Below are positions 9,531-20,624 of a stretch of DNA of 64,000 nt, one piece after another; the first letter of the stretch is position 1, and every line of letters begins with the position of its first letter. The stretch is from Chelonoidis abingdonii (Eukaryota > Chordata > Testudines > Testudinidae), in contig NC_133770.1 in NCBI RefSeq assembly GCF_003597395.2, forward strand, positions 297,051,398 to 297,115,397, written 5' to 3'. A program made the position numbers and the translations under genes. The notes beneath the pieces are model-generated. The model was not told where the DNA came from, did not search any database, and worked only from the letters and a program-made list of their open reading frames with translations.

Positions 9531-10655
9531 TGCTGTAGATTCCTAAGAAGGAGGCCCAGCCTGGACTCTTAGAAGTATGGGTTTATTAGAACTAACCCAC
9601 AGTTACATAACACAAATGAGAGGCGTGTCATAGTATAATTCCTCAATCTGAACCTTAGAGTTCAAATATGAGGCACTAGCATAAATTCCTCTAAGCTTAA
9701 TTATCAGCTTAGATCTGATAGCGCTGCCACCAGCCAGAATTCCAGTGTCTGGTGCACTCTGGTCTCCCCAAAACCTTCCCTGGGGACCCCAAGACTCAGA
9801 TGCCCTGAGTCTCACCACAAAGGGAAATAACCTCCCTCCCCTTGTCTCCTCTTTACTTCCTCCCAGGCTTCCCCTTCCTGGATGGCCTGGGACAATCACC
9901 CTGTTTCAATTCCTTGAAATACAACACAGAGAGATCAGGTTTCTCTCACTGTCTCTCAGAGTCCCTGCAAATGCAAGCTTTGTAACTTTAACACAAAGAG
10001 ATTTTCTCTTCCCCCCTGTCTTCTTCCTCCCACCAATTCCCTGGTGAGCTGCAGACTCAATCCCCTTGAGCTCCCAACTAGGAAAAATTCACAGGTCTTA
10101 AAAGAAAGCTTATAAAAAAAGAAAAAGACATAAGAATGGTCTCTGTATCAAGTGACATATACAGGGTCATTGTCTTAAAAAGAAAACAAACTGAAATAAA
10201 CAGCCTTATCCAAAAAGAAAATACAATTTAAACATTCCAGGAAACTACCCACATGTAAATACAAAAAAACCAAAATAAGCCTGTCTTTCTACCTTGTACT
10301 TACAACTTGGAAACAGAAGATTAGAAAGCCTGGAGATAGAGAGATTCTCTCTCAGAGCCGAGAGAGCACATAGAGACACAGACAAAGAACCACACCCAAA
10401 ACTTCCCTCCCTTGAGATTTGAAAAATCTTGTTTCCTGATTGGTCCTCTGGTCAGGTGTTTGGTTCCCTTTGTTAACCCTTTACAGGTAAAAGAAACATT
10501 AACCCTTAGCTATCTGTTTATGACAAGGCGTGTGCTCCTAGCCGTGTATCTGGGAGAGTTGACTCTGGACTGCCTCCAGTTAGTTCTCACTAGTCCCAAT
10601 CCCGTTCACTGTAACATTTGCTCTGCTTTTAAAGGGACAGTACATACTCCTAACA
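9531..10655 (-). mobile_element. Gypsy 5' LTR, interrupted by another LTR
   Basis: On the minus strand this LTR begins TGTTAGGAGTATGTACTGTC at 10655 and ends ...ATCTACAGCA at 9531. Its net size is about 220 bp after removing the 900-bp LTR insertion and one copy of its 5-bp duplication. A TTTAAAAG box lies near 10630, and AATAAA near the 3' part at about 9586-9591. Two bases after the LTR end comes TGGGTACCAGAGTG, which could be a primer-binding site resembling the complement of an initiator-tRNA-Met 3' end; that assignment is tentative. Confidence 0.6.
9626..10525 (-). mobile_element. Solo LTR of the TGTCATA family, copy A
   Basis: On the minus strand it runs from TGTCATAAACAGATAGC at 10525 to ...TACTATGACA at 9626. 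The flanking 5-bp duplication AGGCG is exact (9621-9625 and 10526-10530). The body has a 'CTGACCAGAGGACCAATCAG' block near 10431-10455 and a TTTTTATAAGC box near 10110, shared with copies B (16518), C (32271) and D (42190). No internal retroviral region is attached, so it is a solo LTR. A 5-bp duplication fits ERV-L-like or Gypsy-like integrases. Confidence 0.85.
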
Positions 10656-11484
10656 CCTGTGCCCCAGGAAACTGGGGGTCAGTTCGTGGTTCTACCACAA
10701 GCCCTGTGCGGCCACGGGCAAGTCTCAATTCCCCATCTATAAAATGAGGATGATACATCATAGGGCCATTGAGAATGATCATGAAATGCTCAAGTGCATT
10801 TAAGAACCTAGACAGATAGTGATGGCACCGCCATCTGCCCGGCTGACCAAAATGTCATTCGGGCTCATTAACTTGATTTTTCCAGGTGCCAGAGTGTAAA
10901 TCCTGTGCATTTGGGGCAGCCCAGCTTCCAGGGAACTCATTAGCAGAATTTAAAACCTGCCACAAATTAAAAGCCAGGGTGAGTTGGGTGTATTTTTGCT
11001 GCATTATATAAAAACTGGGATGGCAAAAATAATGTCCCTTGGCAGGACTCCAGGCGGCCAATGCAGATGGTTCTCTACAGTGAAGGGAAAAAGAAAAATA
11101 ATCTTAAAGGGAACGGCAAGGATAAACGTTCAGCAAGGATAAACATAACTGTGGATTGGGATCCAGGTAAGGAGAAAGTCCATCCAGTGTAGAGGGCCTA
11201 CGTACCACTTAGGCCCCACTTCCAGTCATAGGGAGGAGGTGAGCATGGGGATGAGGATGGTGAGAAAGGACGTCAATTTGGAAGTTGCTGTTAAATGTTC
11301 CACTTGCTACATTTTCTAACAAGCCCCTTCGTGCTGCGTCATGCTGCCCCTCACACTTGGGAGAAGCTCTCCATAAACATCTCCAAAGCCACCTCATTGT
11401 CCTCTTTCACATTCCACTCTGTGCAGTGATGCCTATCAAGAAAAAAAAAACCTTGACAGAGTTGGGCAGCTGGTGTGCTGAAAC
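10656..11484. other. Unassigned sequence
   Basis: A weak L2-like stretch (AAAATGAGGATGATACATC at about 10740) may be an old retroposon remnant. Nothing else is recognised. Confidence 0.4.
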
Positions 11485-11700
11485 CATTGCCTGTCATGCC
11501 GACCAGTATTGTCTCATTGTGCCCCCACCCCGTTTATCTGTATCCACCTCTTGCTTCTCATCTTCTATTTAAATGGTAAGTTTGCTGGGGCAGAGAGCAT
11601 CTTTCTGTTCTGCGTTTGTACAGCACCTTGCACCATTGGGTCCTGGTCTGTGAGTAGAGCTCATAGGCATATAAATAATGAATAAATAATAGCAATAAGG
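11485..11700 (+). repeat. L2/MIR-like 3' tail retroposon
   Basis: It has TTGTCTCATTGTGCCCCCAC, AATGGTAAGTTTGCTGGGGC and GTTTGTACAGCACCTTGCAC in the canonical order. It ends in ATAAATAATGAATAAATAAT, a typical A/T-rich 3' tail. It is more complete than the copy at 1240. Confidence 0.65.
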
Positions 11701-12489
11701 TCTCATCTGAAAGCTAGCGGGTCCAACAGCATATAGCCTTCCTCACACCATGATGGAGCAGTATTTTAATCCTAGTGAAAGAGAACAGAGAGGCAAAAGA
11801 GACCTGCCAGCTTCTTTCCCTGAAAGGCAATTTTCTTCTTCTCCTCAGCTATTGTTGTTACTTGTGGGTTTTTTGTTTCTGATTTTTTTTTAACGTTTAT
11901 CATCAGCTGGTCTAAAGGGCTCATGTGCTATTCCAGCTATCTACAAACGTCATGAACATCCAACGTGGACAATGATGATCACATACGTGGGGTGTGGGGA
12001 AAAAGAAACCCCCAAGTGCTGTGGATTCCTCTGCCTTGTAATAATGATCCATCTAAAATTTAACAACACTAAAGAACACTCATCTCAAAAGAGAATTAGT
12101 TATTTCCCCTCAGGTAATCCATCTCCAGGACACAATTTGGGGTCTGATTTGCAGAGAAACAAGCCTGTGGCTTGCTGTTTCCATTCAGTGGAATTCCAAG
12201 CAATAATTTGACATATGACGCTAACTACAAGGGTCAATTACTGGGAAGTTGTAAATAAAAATTGCTAGGTTGTATTTTAGTGGCAACGTTTCTGTTGAAT
12301 ATATATATATATATGCACATTCCCCAGGGCTTTCTGTTTTCAATGTGCTCTCTAGACCAAATTCTACATGGTTTGCAGAGACACAGAGAGGCACTAAAAA
12401 CCATGAGATTTTATTTAGGAATATAGGATTTATTGTATTCAATTAAAGCACAAGTCCATTTTTTCCAGATCCTACTTCCAGCAGGAACC
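11701..12489. other. Unassigned sequence with a short (AT)n tract
   Basis: A short AT dinucleotide run lies at about 12299-12314. I recognise no gene or transposon. Confidence 0.45.
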
Positions 12490-13290
12490 AGAATCCAGTA
12501 TTTCAGAGGAAGGAAAGAGATCTTGGAGTCATTGTGGATAGTTCTCTCAAAACATTTGCTCAATGTGCAGCAGCAGTCAAAAAAGCTAACAGAATGTTAG
12601 GAATTATTAGGAAAGGGATAGATAATAAGATAGAAAAGATCATAATGTTACTATATAAACCCGTCGTACACCCACACTTTCAATACTGCATGCAGTTCTG
12701 GTTGCCCCAAATAAAAATATAGATATATTAGAATTGAAAAAGGTACAGAGAAGGGCAAGCAAGATATTAAGGATATGGAACAGCATCCATATGAAGGGAG
12801 ATTAAAAAGACTTTTCAGCTTGGAAAAGATTAAGGGGGGGATAGGATACAGGTCTATGCAATCTTGACTGGTGTGGAGAAAGTGAACAAGGAAGTGTTAT
12901 TTACTATTTCACATAACACAAGAACCAGGGGTCACCCAGTGAAATTAATAGGCAGCAGGTTTAAAACAAACAAAAGGAAGTATTTCTTCATACAATGCAC
13001 AATCAACCTGTGGAACTTGTTGCCAGGGGATATTGTGAAGGGCAAAACTATAATGGGGTTCAAAAAAGAATTAGATAAGTTCATGGTGGATAGATCCATC
13101 AATGGCTATTAGTCAAGAGGGTGAGGAAAACAACTTCATGTTTTGGGTGTCCCTAGTCTCTGTTTACCAGAAGCTGGGAGTGGATGACCAGAATCACTCA
13201 ATGATTGCCTCTTCTGTTCATTACCTCTGAGGCATCTGTCACTAAATGGGCCATTGGTCTGACCAAGTATGGCTGTTCTTATGTTTCAAG
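12490..13290 (+). mobile_element. CR1 LINE 3' end, plus strand
   Basis: It starts in the distal RT region ('ERDLGVIVDSSLKTFAQCAA'-like codons from about 12507) and continues through pieces with VVHPHFQYCMQFW (12666-12704) and '[19 protein letters not shown]' near 12960. It then passes into the 3' UTR, ending TGGTCTGACCAAGTATGGC...TTCTTATGTT at about 13288. The same tail appears in reverse at 20625, 59352 and 61100, so all belong to one subfamily. Several frameshifts show that it is dead. Confidence 0.8.
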
Positions 13291-13504
13291 CTGAAACTAT
13301 ATTGAGAAAGGCGATGTGGGAAATTTTCATAATGAAATCCAAAGAGTTTTGGAAGTGTCTTTTCCTTAAGTTGAATGGAAATTCCACAGAGATTTGTGAA
13401 CCTTTTAGTAAAAGCTGTGTTGAGATTTGGTGAAATTGGGGACAAATTTTGAGCAATCTTGGACTAAGCTGCATGTTAATTTCTCTCTGGCTTCTGCAGA
13501 GAGC

Positions 13505-13690
13505 TATAGCAGTAGCATTTATTATATGAATTACGGTAATGCCTACAGGCCAGAACCATAGCCAGCCCTATCGTGCTAGGTGCTGTACATACCCACATTC
13601 GTAAGCAATATTCCCCCCCAAAGAGCGTACGGTGGAAAAATTCAAGACAGACAAAGAGTGAAAGAAAAGAAATATTATTAACCTAACTTT
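13505..13690 (-). repeat. L2/MIR-like retroposon, minus strand
   Basis: The reverse of the 1240 and 11485 repeats: TATTATATGAATTACGG, TGCTAGGTGCTGTACATACC and AAAGAGCGTACGG occur in the expected reverse order. Confidence 0.5.
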
Positions 13691-13739
13691 TAATTCCCCC
13701 ATCACTCAGACTCATTCAATGAAGACTGAAAGATAGATG

Positions 13740-13865
13740 CCAGGGCAACAAAAAGTTGTTGGGCTGGACGCTAGAATCACTGGGTGTGGTGCTATGGTCT
13801 GTACAATTTGGGAGGTCAGACTAGATTGTCATTATAGGCCTTTCGGGCCTTAAAATCTACAGATA
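13740..13865 (+). mobile_element. CR1 3' tip fragment
   Basis: GAGGTCAGACTAGATTGTC and GCCTTAAAATCTACAG match the terminal segment of a CR1 subfamily. Only the last hundred or so bases are present. Confidence 0.55.
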
Positions 13866-14165
13866 ATTTTACAGGATGTCTGCGAATGGAACCCAGAAAT
13901 CTTGAATTCCTGCCCATAGTCTTCACCACAATACTACTCTGCCTCTTGGTATGTTGCTTGGGAAGCCATGCAAAACTCAGCCATGTGGCTCCTTTTCCCA
14001 CCTACTAACACAAAGCACCCGGCAAGTGGAGCTGATGTCCCTTCACTTTGACCTTTGGGGTTTCATTGCTGGTGAGTCTCAGGGCCTACAAACCTGCAAG
14101 ATGCAAATAAAAGGTTCCCTGAACCATATGGGGACACAATAGTCAGACAAAATTCATTCCTGAAC

Positions 14166-14172
<7 letters not shown>

Positions 14173-14203
<31 letters not shown>
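14173..14203. repeat. (TA)n microsatellite
   Basis: An uninterrupted TA dinucleotide run of about 31 bp, directly beside the 3' tail of the SINE at 14205. It may have grown from that tail. Confidence 0.95.
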
Positions 14204-14204
<1 letters not shown>

Positions 14205-14205
<1 letters not shown>

Positions 14206-14408
14206 AGATATACCTATCTCATAGAACTGGAAGGGACCTTGAAAGGTCATCAAGTGCAGTCCCCTGCCTTCGCAGCAGGACCATGTACTGTCCCTGAAAG
14301 ATCTTTTTTAATTTCTTCCCCAGATCCCTAAATGGCCCCCTCAAGGATTGAACTAAACCCTGTGTTTAGCAGGCCAATGCTCAAAGCACTGAGCTATCCC
14401 TCCCCATC
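14205..14408 (-). mobile_element. Tortoise Pol III/tRNA-derived SINE, minus strand
   Basis: On the minus strand the head reads GGGAGGGATAGCTCAGTGC. It contains an A-box-like TAGCTCAGTGC (14386-14396) and a B-box-like GTTCAATCC (14345-14353), as in tRNA genes. The 3' part carries AAGGTCCCTTCCAGTTCTAT, the CR1-like tail that allows mobilisation by CR1. This architecture is that of the Pol III SINE described from cryptodiran turtles. It supports the turtle assignment. The copy is complete but diverged. Confidence 0.85.
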
Positions 14409-14579
14409 AAGTCCTGGTTCAATTTGGAATGAAATCATGCATGAGAAACATGTGGAGGAATTATACAGGACTAGAAAGGAGCATATTGTGTTATGTTCTT
14501 GTGCCCTCTACAAGCAGACAGACATTCTAGAAATAGGATGCTACATGATGAAGTAAGTGCAACCCCCTGATGCTAACCT

Positions 14580-14885
14580 AGATGCATTCATAGACTCCAA
14601 GGCCAGAAAGGACATTTATGATCATCTTGTCTGATCACCTGCATGACACAGGCCACAGGGCTTCCCTGGATTCATTCCTACTTCAAGTCCAATAGCTGTG
14701 GTTGAACTAAAGCACAGCTCCCAGAAAACCAGCCAATCTGGACGTAAAGATTCTCAATGATGGAGAATCCACCATGGCCCTTGGTCAGTTCCAATGGTTA
14801 ATTATCCTCACTGTTAAACAACTGCATCTTATCCCTAGTCTTAATTTGTTTAGCTACAGCACCTAAATTTGCCCCGTGTCTGCCC
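14580..14885 (-). mobile_element. CR1 LINE 3' fragment
   Basis: It starts with the tip motif ATTCATAGACTCCAAGGCC and includes 'ATGATGGAGAATCCACCATG' near 14757. It is in reverse orientation, 5'-truncated and non-coding. Confidence 0.75.
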
Positions 14886-16517
14886 TAAACATATGCAAGC
14901 AAGTCTCAGAAGCCTGACGGTGGTGTGTTAGAGTGAGGTCTGCTTTAACTTAGTCCTTCTTCCCTCCTTTACAGGGTAAATTACAGCCACTTAGGGTAGG
15001 TAGAGCTGGAGACGAACCTGACCGCTCAGGTAGACATACCCGCACTAGCTCTGGTTGACCTTGTGCACTAAAAATAGAAGTGTAGCCATGGCAACGTGGG
15101 CAGTGGTAGGGACTAGATATGTTCTAATCTATACACCCTGACCTTTACGGATGCTATGTGATTATCTGTGCAAATGTATCTAACAACGACTTGATAGGGA
15201 ACTTCCTCGGGCTGCCCCCCCTCTATGGAGGTAGCAATTCCAAGAATGATATGTGAGATGAGTGTAGTTCTCATGCAGTCTATCCATACAGTGGCAACTC
15301 TATGTATGGGAGATGGCTACCATCTTGGACCATCGCACTGGGGATTGAACTGGGCATCTCCAGAGCCAAAAAACTTGACAGGGAGCCTAAGGCTCTCTGA
15401 TACAGCTTGTAACAGACTCATATTCTCAGTGGATTGGGCACAACAGGGGACCTGTACCACACACTTCCCAGTGGGCTACATCTGGGTCTATCTACTGTCC
15501 GTACACATCTCTCTCTTTCTCGTATCTGTCAGCAGTTTCCTAATGTGCCAATCTGTGCAGTGTTTTACACTGTGCCCAGAATTAAGGCTTGCATTCTAAT
15601 TAGCAGTTAAAGAACCTTGCGCTCATCAACACTCCTCTTGACACAGCAGTCATCTCAGCTAGTTCAGCCCCAGCAATATATCACTAATTAAAAGAAAACG
15701 CCAAACGGGTCTCCATGTGTCGGGTGCAGACAGCACGAGGCGGAACTTGAGTTCTCCAGCTGCTGTAGGGCAGTGGCACATAGCTGCTTCTGAGCAGCGT
15801 TGACAAGCCTTGAACGCCATGCTTCTCAGAGGGCCATGCTGGGAGGGAGAGATTTACAGATGTAAAACACATAATTGAGCCCATTAATAAAATTGGATCC
15901 ATGTCGCCACCGGGGAAACGGCTGATGGTGGAGGAGAGTGAAGAAACACGGGTGCTGCAGAGTTTATCCTGTTCATGTTTTTATCTTGCCTTGCGAATGA
16001 CACAGCCTAGAGCTCTCTGCTGTCCAGACAGAACATGATTTGTGGAGACAGGGCAATGCAACAGCCTTGAGAAATGCATGCATCATGGGAACGGTGTGGC
16101 GATCGCACTGTGGGGAGCGGGGCCAGAACCCCCACAGAGGAAGCTTGGGTACTCACCAGCTGAGGTGCAGAGAACAGCACTGATGGAGGAAGGGTGACAG
16201 GGACTGGCTCCAAAACATAGGAACAGCTTCATGGCAGAGGGAAGAAAGTCATGATGAAAGCCACAAAGGACAGTGCTGGATGCAGGGGAAGAATTTGAAG
16301 GCCTGTTGTATTAATTTTGATGGAATAAATTGGCCCAGAAAGTTAAAGGTGTTACCATGACCCTGCCACTGTACAGCATTAACAGTTTTAAACAAGGATT
16401 GGGGTTCTGAGTACAGAGCCCTGGGCTGGCTTAGTCCCATGGCAAACACACCATTAAAAATCTTCTTAACCTTTTAATAAAGACACAGAAAATAAGTGTG
16501 TGTGTGTGTGGGGGGGG
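14886..16517. other. Mostly unassigned; possible DNA-transposon remnant at 14985-15160
   Basis: The segment with GTAGACATACCCGCACTAGC and AGTGTAGCCATGGCAACG resembles a common turtle DNA-transposon-like repeat, but its ends are not clear. A short TG run leading into a G tract lies at about 16495-16517, directly before the LTR at 16518. No coding feature is supported. Confidence 0.4.
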
Positions 16518-16895
16518 TGTCATAAGTAGATAGGTAAGGGTTAATTTTCTTTTACCTGTAAAGGGTGAACAAAGGGGGAACCAAACACCTGACCAGAGGA
16601 CCAATCAGAGAACTGGATTTTTTTAAAAGTCAGGGGCGGGAATTTGTGTACTCAGGGTCTTTTTTGTTTTCCTCGGCTGTGAGAAAACAAGCTTTTCTTC
16701 TAACTCCATCTTATCTCAAATATTCTACTAAAAGTCTGTGAGTACAAAAGGAAATAAAGTAAATCGGCTGTGATGTGTATTGACCTGAATGTTGATTGCT
16801 GGATTGATTTGAATTGGCTATTTTTTAAATCAAACTGGTTATTCACATTTTCCTATAAGCAAGAGCCTGTATTGATCTTTTAATGCAGTATTATT
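16518..16895 (+). mobile_element. TGTCATA-family LTR, copy B, truncated
   Basis: It starts TGTCATAAGTAGATAGG and shares 'CTGACCAGAGGACCAATCAG' (16588-16612) with copies A, C and D. Similarity fades at about 16895, less than half way through the LTR. No target duplication can be seen because the right end is missing. Confidence 0.75.
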
Positions 16896-16904
16896 GTTCA
16901 GTGA

Positions 16905-18965
16905 GTGAAAGCATTTGAAGTGTAAAGTATTAAGTAAGGCTTTTGTTTTAACATATCCTTTATTCTCTTGATCTGCAGACAGTCTTCAGAAGGAAACCGC
17001 CCCTGTCTGACAGGCTTTTAGGTGATTTTAAAGGTGTTAAGGACTTTTTGGAGGGAAAGAGAAGAAGGTAGTTGAGTGGGGTTGGCGCTGTTTGTTCTTG
17101 CTAAAGTCCAATCCCATTTCCTATAAGACAAAACAAGGCAAACACACCCAGAAGAGGAGAGGAAATGCAGCGTCTGTCTCTGGTGCTGACTTGCAGACTC
17201 ACTTCTGGAGAAACACAGGCAAGGCACATGGTCTTATTAGCCACTCTGAGATCTGGCAAAGTGTACGAAAGTCTCAGATTTCAGGCGAAGCCCATCTTGT
17301 TTAGGCTGTTAGCTGGTAGAGTGGTGATGTCATCGGGGCCCATTTGGCCAGAACACCTCTCAAAAGTAGGAGGATGAAGGAGGATCCTGGAGTCCCAGGA
17401 GATGGTGGAAGTGGCAGCTATGATGATCAAGCTTGCTCCTTTCCTGTCTCTCAGTCAGCAGTCATTGCCAGGCAGCTGGATCTCTTTCCGCAGAGTCATT
17501 TATTTTTAGGACCCCAAAAGGGGAGTGGTAGGTGGAAGGGCCCATCCCCTCATTATTCTGCTTAACATTTAGGCCTAATTTCCAACACACCAGTTTTGGT
17601 CCATTGATTTCCAGGCCCACACTTCTCTTGTTTACAATGGATGTGTGACGGATTGAGTTACAGAAACCCCCTTGGGATGGCCAACTGATGTGCTGAGACT
17701 ACCTCTAAGCTCGTTTTTCCTGACAGCCTGGGACTTCAGAACCCTGTCTGGTTGTGCCAGACATGCTAGCCTGCTACAAACACAGACCCAGGTCTGAACC
17801 ACACTCCCCACAAGCTGCAGGCTTAACTGAAAACAGCTTAAGAAGTGCTCCTGTCTCTAACACTCAGGTACCCAACTCCCAATGGGGTCCAAACCCCAAA
17901 TAAATCTGTATTGTATTGTATAAAGCTTATGCAGGGTAAACTCATAAATTATTCACCCTTTATAACACTGATAGAGAGATATGCACAGCTGTCCCCCTCC
18001 CCCCGGTATTAATACATACTTTGGGTAAATTAAGTAAAAAGTGATTTTATTAAATACAAAAAGTAGGATTTAAGTGGTTCCAAGTAATAACTGACAGAAC
18101 AAAGTGAATTACCAAACAAAGTAAAATAAAATATGCAAGTCTTAACCTGATACAGTCAGAAAGTGATTACAAATGAAATCTCACCCTCAGAGATGTTGCA
18201 ATAAGCTTTTTTTACAGACTAGCCTCCTTCTAGTCTGAGTCCATTAATCACTCATACCCCTCTGGTTACTGTCCTTTGTTCCAGTTTCTTTCAGGTATCC
18301 AAGGGGAGTGGAGAGGCTATCTCTTGAGCCAGCTGAAGACAAAATGGAGGGGTCTCCTAGGACTTTATATAGTTTCTCTTGTGGGTGGAAATTCCTCCTT
18401 CCCCCTGTGAAGAATCCCCTTTACAAGATGGCGTTTTGGAGTCACCTGGGCAAGTTACATGTCCATGCATGACTTAGTTCTCTGCAGGAATGTTTCCAGG
18501 AAAGCTCAGATGTGTATTGGAGCCTATCAAAGTCTATTGTCAGATTAAGTGTTTCTTGACTGGGCACTTACTGAAAATAGTCTTTTCTCAAGAAGCTGAC
18601 CAAATGCTTCACTGGGGCTACTTAAAATTAAACACATACATAGCCAATATTCATAACTTCGAACATAAAAATGATACATGTATACAAATAGGATGAATAT
18701 ATTCAGTAGATCATAACCTTTGCAGAAATATGTTACATGGCATATGCAGCATAAAACATAATCCAGTTATGTCATATCTACATTCATAAGCATAATTCTA
18801 TAAAGCCTTATGGGGTGCAACATCACAGGATGATCTTGAGTTGTATTAGGAGGCCTTTTTTATTTGGATTAATTCAGTCTGTCTCCCTTTTGCACTTTTT
18901 TAAAATTATTGTAGGTTATTGTGATATTTTATGAACTTTCACTCACTTCTCACATTTGAGCTGTC
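16905..18965 (+). repeat. Direct repeat copy 1 (about 0.9 kb net), split by a solo LTR
   Basis: The segments 16905-17643 and 18833-18965 are homologous, in the same order, to 19490-20610. Examples are GCCACTCTGAGATCTGGCAAA (17239) versus the similar stretch at 19859, 'TTAGGCCTAATTTCC' (17570) versus 20378, and 'GGATTAATTCAGTCTG' (18865) versus 20499. The split is due to the LTR at 17644-18827. The paired copies could be LTRs of an unknown element or a tandem duplication. Confidence 0.7.
17644..18827 (-). mobile_element. Solo LTR, ERV-L-like (1,184 bp), perfect 5-bp TSD
   Basis: The ends are TGTGACGG...CATCACA, with a TGTGA/TCACA terminal inverted repeat. They are flanked by the exact 5-bp duplication GGATG (17639-17643 and 18828-18832). 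On the minus strand a TATA box (plus-strand TTTATATA at 18364-18371) lies about 320 bp upstream of an AATAAA signal (plus-strand TTTATT at 18046-18051), as expected for U3-R. It has no internal region, so it is a solo LTR formed by LTR-LTR recombination. The 5-bp duplication favours an ERV-L type integrase. It interrupts direct repeat copy 1. Confidence 0.88.
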
Positions 18966-19489
18966 AGTTAGGGAAATGTGAAGACCGAGTTATTACAACA
19001 GGCCTTGGAATTGGGTCAGTGCAATGAAATTTGGGAGTATGGGGGCTGGGTCACCATTCCCAGAAACTCATGGAAGACCCTATCAGAGCAGATCTGTGAA
19101 TCCATCCCTAATCCCTCCAATGGGGAGGAGAATGTGGAACTTGGTTGTTCTTTACTCCAGACTGTTAGTAGCTTCTCTGTGCTCCAGCATCACTGCATAG
19201 TCACCATGACCAATCTTTGTAGCAGGACCAAGATCACTTATACCCCTGACTCAGTGTATGTTTATGGAGGAGGCTGGATGGGCGAACAAGCTTATAAGAC
19301 CTATTTGAACCTTATCCTTTTCTCTGAACCAACCTTTCTTAAAGTTCAGATCCATCGAGGAAAGGAAATTCCAACCTCCCTCTTTCTATGCTAGAAAGAT
19401 TACTATTTGTGAGTAAACTTGTTATGGAAAGGAGCCTATTTTGGAGCTGGTGTCAAAAAGCAAAAAGAGATACTGGAAAAGAAGGAAAA
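18966..19489 (+). other. Spacer between direct repeats, with an uninterrupted 138-codon frame
   Basis: A frame from 18978 to 19394 is open for 138 codons but begins with GTG, not ATG, so it is not a credible eukaryotic gene start. The hypothetical product contains several cysteines and the aromatic 'YVYGGGWMGE' stretch, and matches nothing I recognise. It could be an internal fragment of the element whose repeats flank it, or a chance frame. Confidence 0.3.
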
Positions 19490-20610
19490 ACAGTTCAAAC
19501 ATTTGAAATGTAACATATTAAGTTAGGCTTCCATTTAAACAATGTCTCTTTTTCCCTTTGCCTTTAGCCGGAGAGAGATTTTAGAAGGAAAATCCCCTGG
19601 CTTGACAGTCTTTTAATTCATATGAAAGATGGTATTAACTGTCCTTTCCGGGGAAAAGAGAAACCATTAATTGAAATTGTCTGGTACTGTTGTTAAAATC
19701 TGATCCCGTTTCCTAGACAATACCAGACAAACACACACAAATGGGGAAAGAGAAGAATAGCAAAGATAGACAATGCAGCTTCTAACTCTGGCGTTGACTC
19801 TCACTTGCAACCTCCCTGCTGGAAAACAATAGATCGAGTACATGATCTGGTCTGATCAGCCACTCTGAGACCTGGCAAACTTGTACCTGTTTAGGCCATT
19901 GTTTTTATCTGCTTCTTTGGTCACAGGCTCACAGCAGTCTTGTCTGGCCAAGAGAGATTCTTATTAAACAGAAAGCAAAAGCAGAGGGATAAGAAAGAGG
20001 AGAAAGAAGATGAGGAAGGAAAAGAAAGCCGGTGGGCAGGGGATGACAAAGTCTCACGTCCAAGATGATGTAAGAAATTAGTCAAAGTCAGTGCCGGTGG
20101 TGGTGTCATCTGGTTCCCTCTGTCTGGCCTGGTCTGGTCAGGACATGTCAGAATTAGGACCATGGAGACTCAACCATGTTATGAAGGATCTGGGGTTCAA
20201 GGAGATGGTGGGGGTTGCAGCCATGATGCTGAAGCTTTCTCCTTTCAGTTCTCCCATTTTTTAGCTGGCCAGCATTCTTTGATTCCCCCCTATACTCACC
20301 CCCAAGTCTCATTTGGAAGATCCCAAAAGGGAAGGATAGAAGGAATAGCTCATCCTCTCATTATTTTGTTCACCAATTAGGCCTAATTTCTGCCATACTA
20401 ATTTGAGTCCACTGATGATTGCTGGTCCCACACTACTCTTGTTTACCAGGCATATTCTTAAAATAGTCCCTGAATTATGTCAACAGTCTTTTTGTGTTGG
20501 ATTAATTCAGTCTGCCAGTCTCCCTTTTGCATCTTTTCCCATCGACATTTAGCTTTATAGGTTGTTGTGACACTTAATGAACTTTCACTCATTTTTCCCA
20601 GTGGAGTTCA
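19490..20610 (+). repeat. Direct repeat copy 2 (about 1.1 kb)
   Basis: Homologous to 16905-17643 plus 18833-18965, but uninterrupted. Both copies contain a pyrimidine-rich tract ending in AG (19567 and 16979) and later the ACTTTCACTCA stretch near the right end. A 20-kb-scale search would show whether this is an LTR pair. Confidence 0.7.
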
Positions 20611-20624
20611 CAAGCAGGGTAAAT

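Larger units (their letters stand above)
7641..10655 (-). mobile_element. Ty3/Gypsy-like retrotransposon remnant with nested insertions
   Basis: Read on the minus strand, the order is: LTR (from 10655, starting TGTTAGGAGT), a possible primer-binding site at 9513-9528, a leader, gag from an ATG at 9158-9160, a zinc knuckle near 8220-8270, a protease near 8060-8100 and a protease-RT linker to 7660. The RT, RNase H, integrase and 3' LTR are missing. Four later elements interrupt it: a solo LTR at 9626-10525, hAT elements at 9177-9468 and 8955-9119, and a MITE at 7877-7999. With the inserts removed, the element's own 5' LTR is about 220 bp. Confidence 0.75.

Noticed and set aside
14345..14396. 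A genuine tRNA gene, because A- and B-box-like sequences are present
   Set aside because: The sequence cannot form a full cloverleaf and continues into a CR1-like tail; it is the head of a SINE.
18978..19394. Possible 138-aa gene between two direct repeats
   Set aside because: The frame has a GTG start and no upstream ATG, no known domain and no supported exon structure. Kept only as a feature of the spacer.
16979..19567. Polypyrimidine-AG sites at the start of both direct repeats, as splice acceptors of duplicated host exons
   Set aside because: No open coding sequence of matching frame follows in both copies, and stops appear quickly; a repeat element explains them better.
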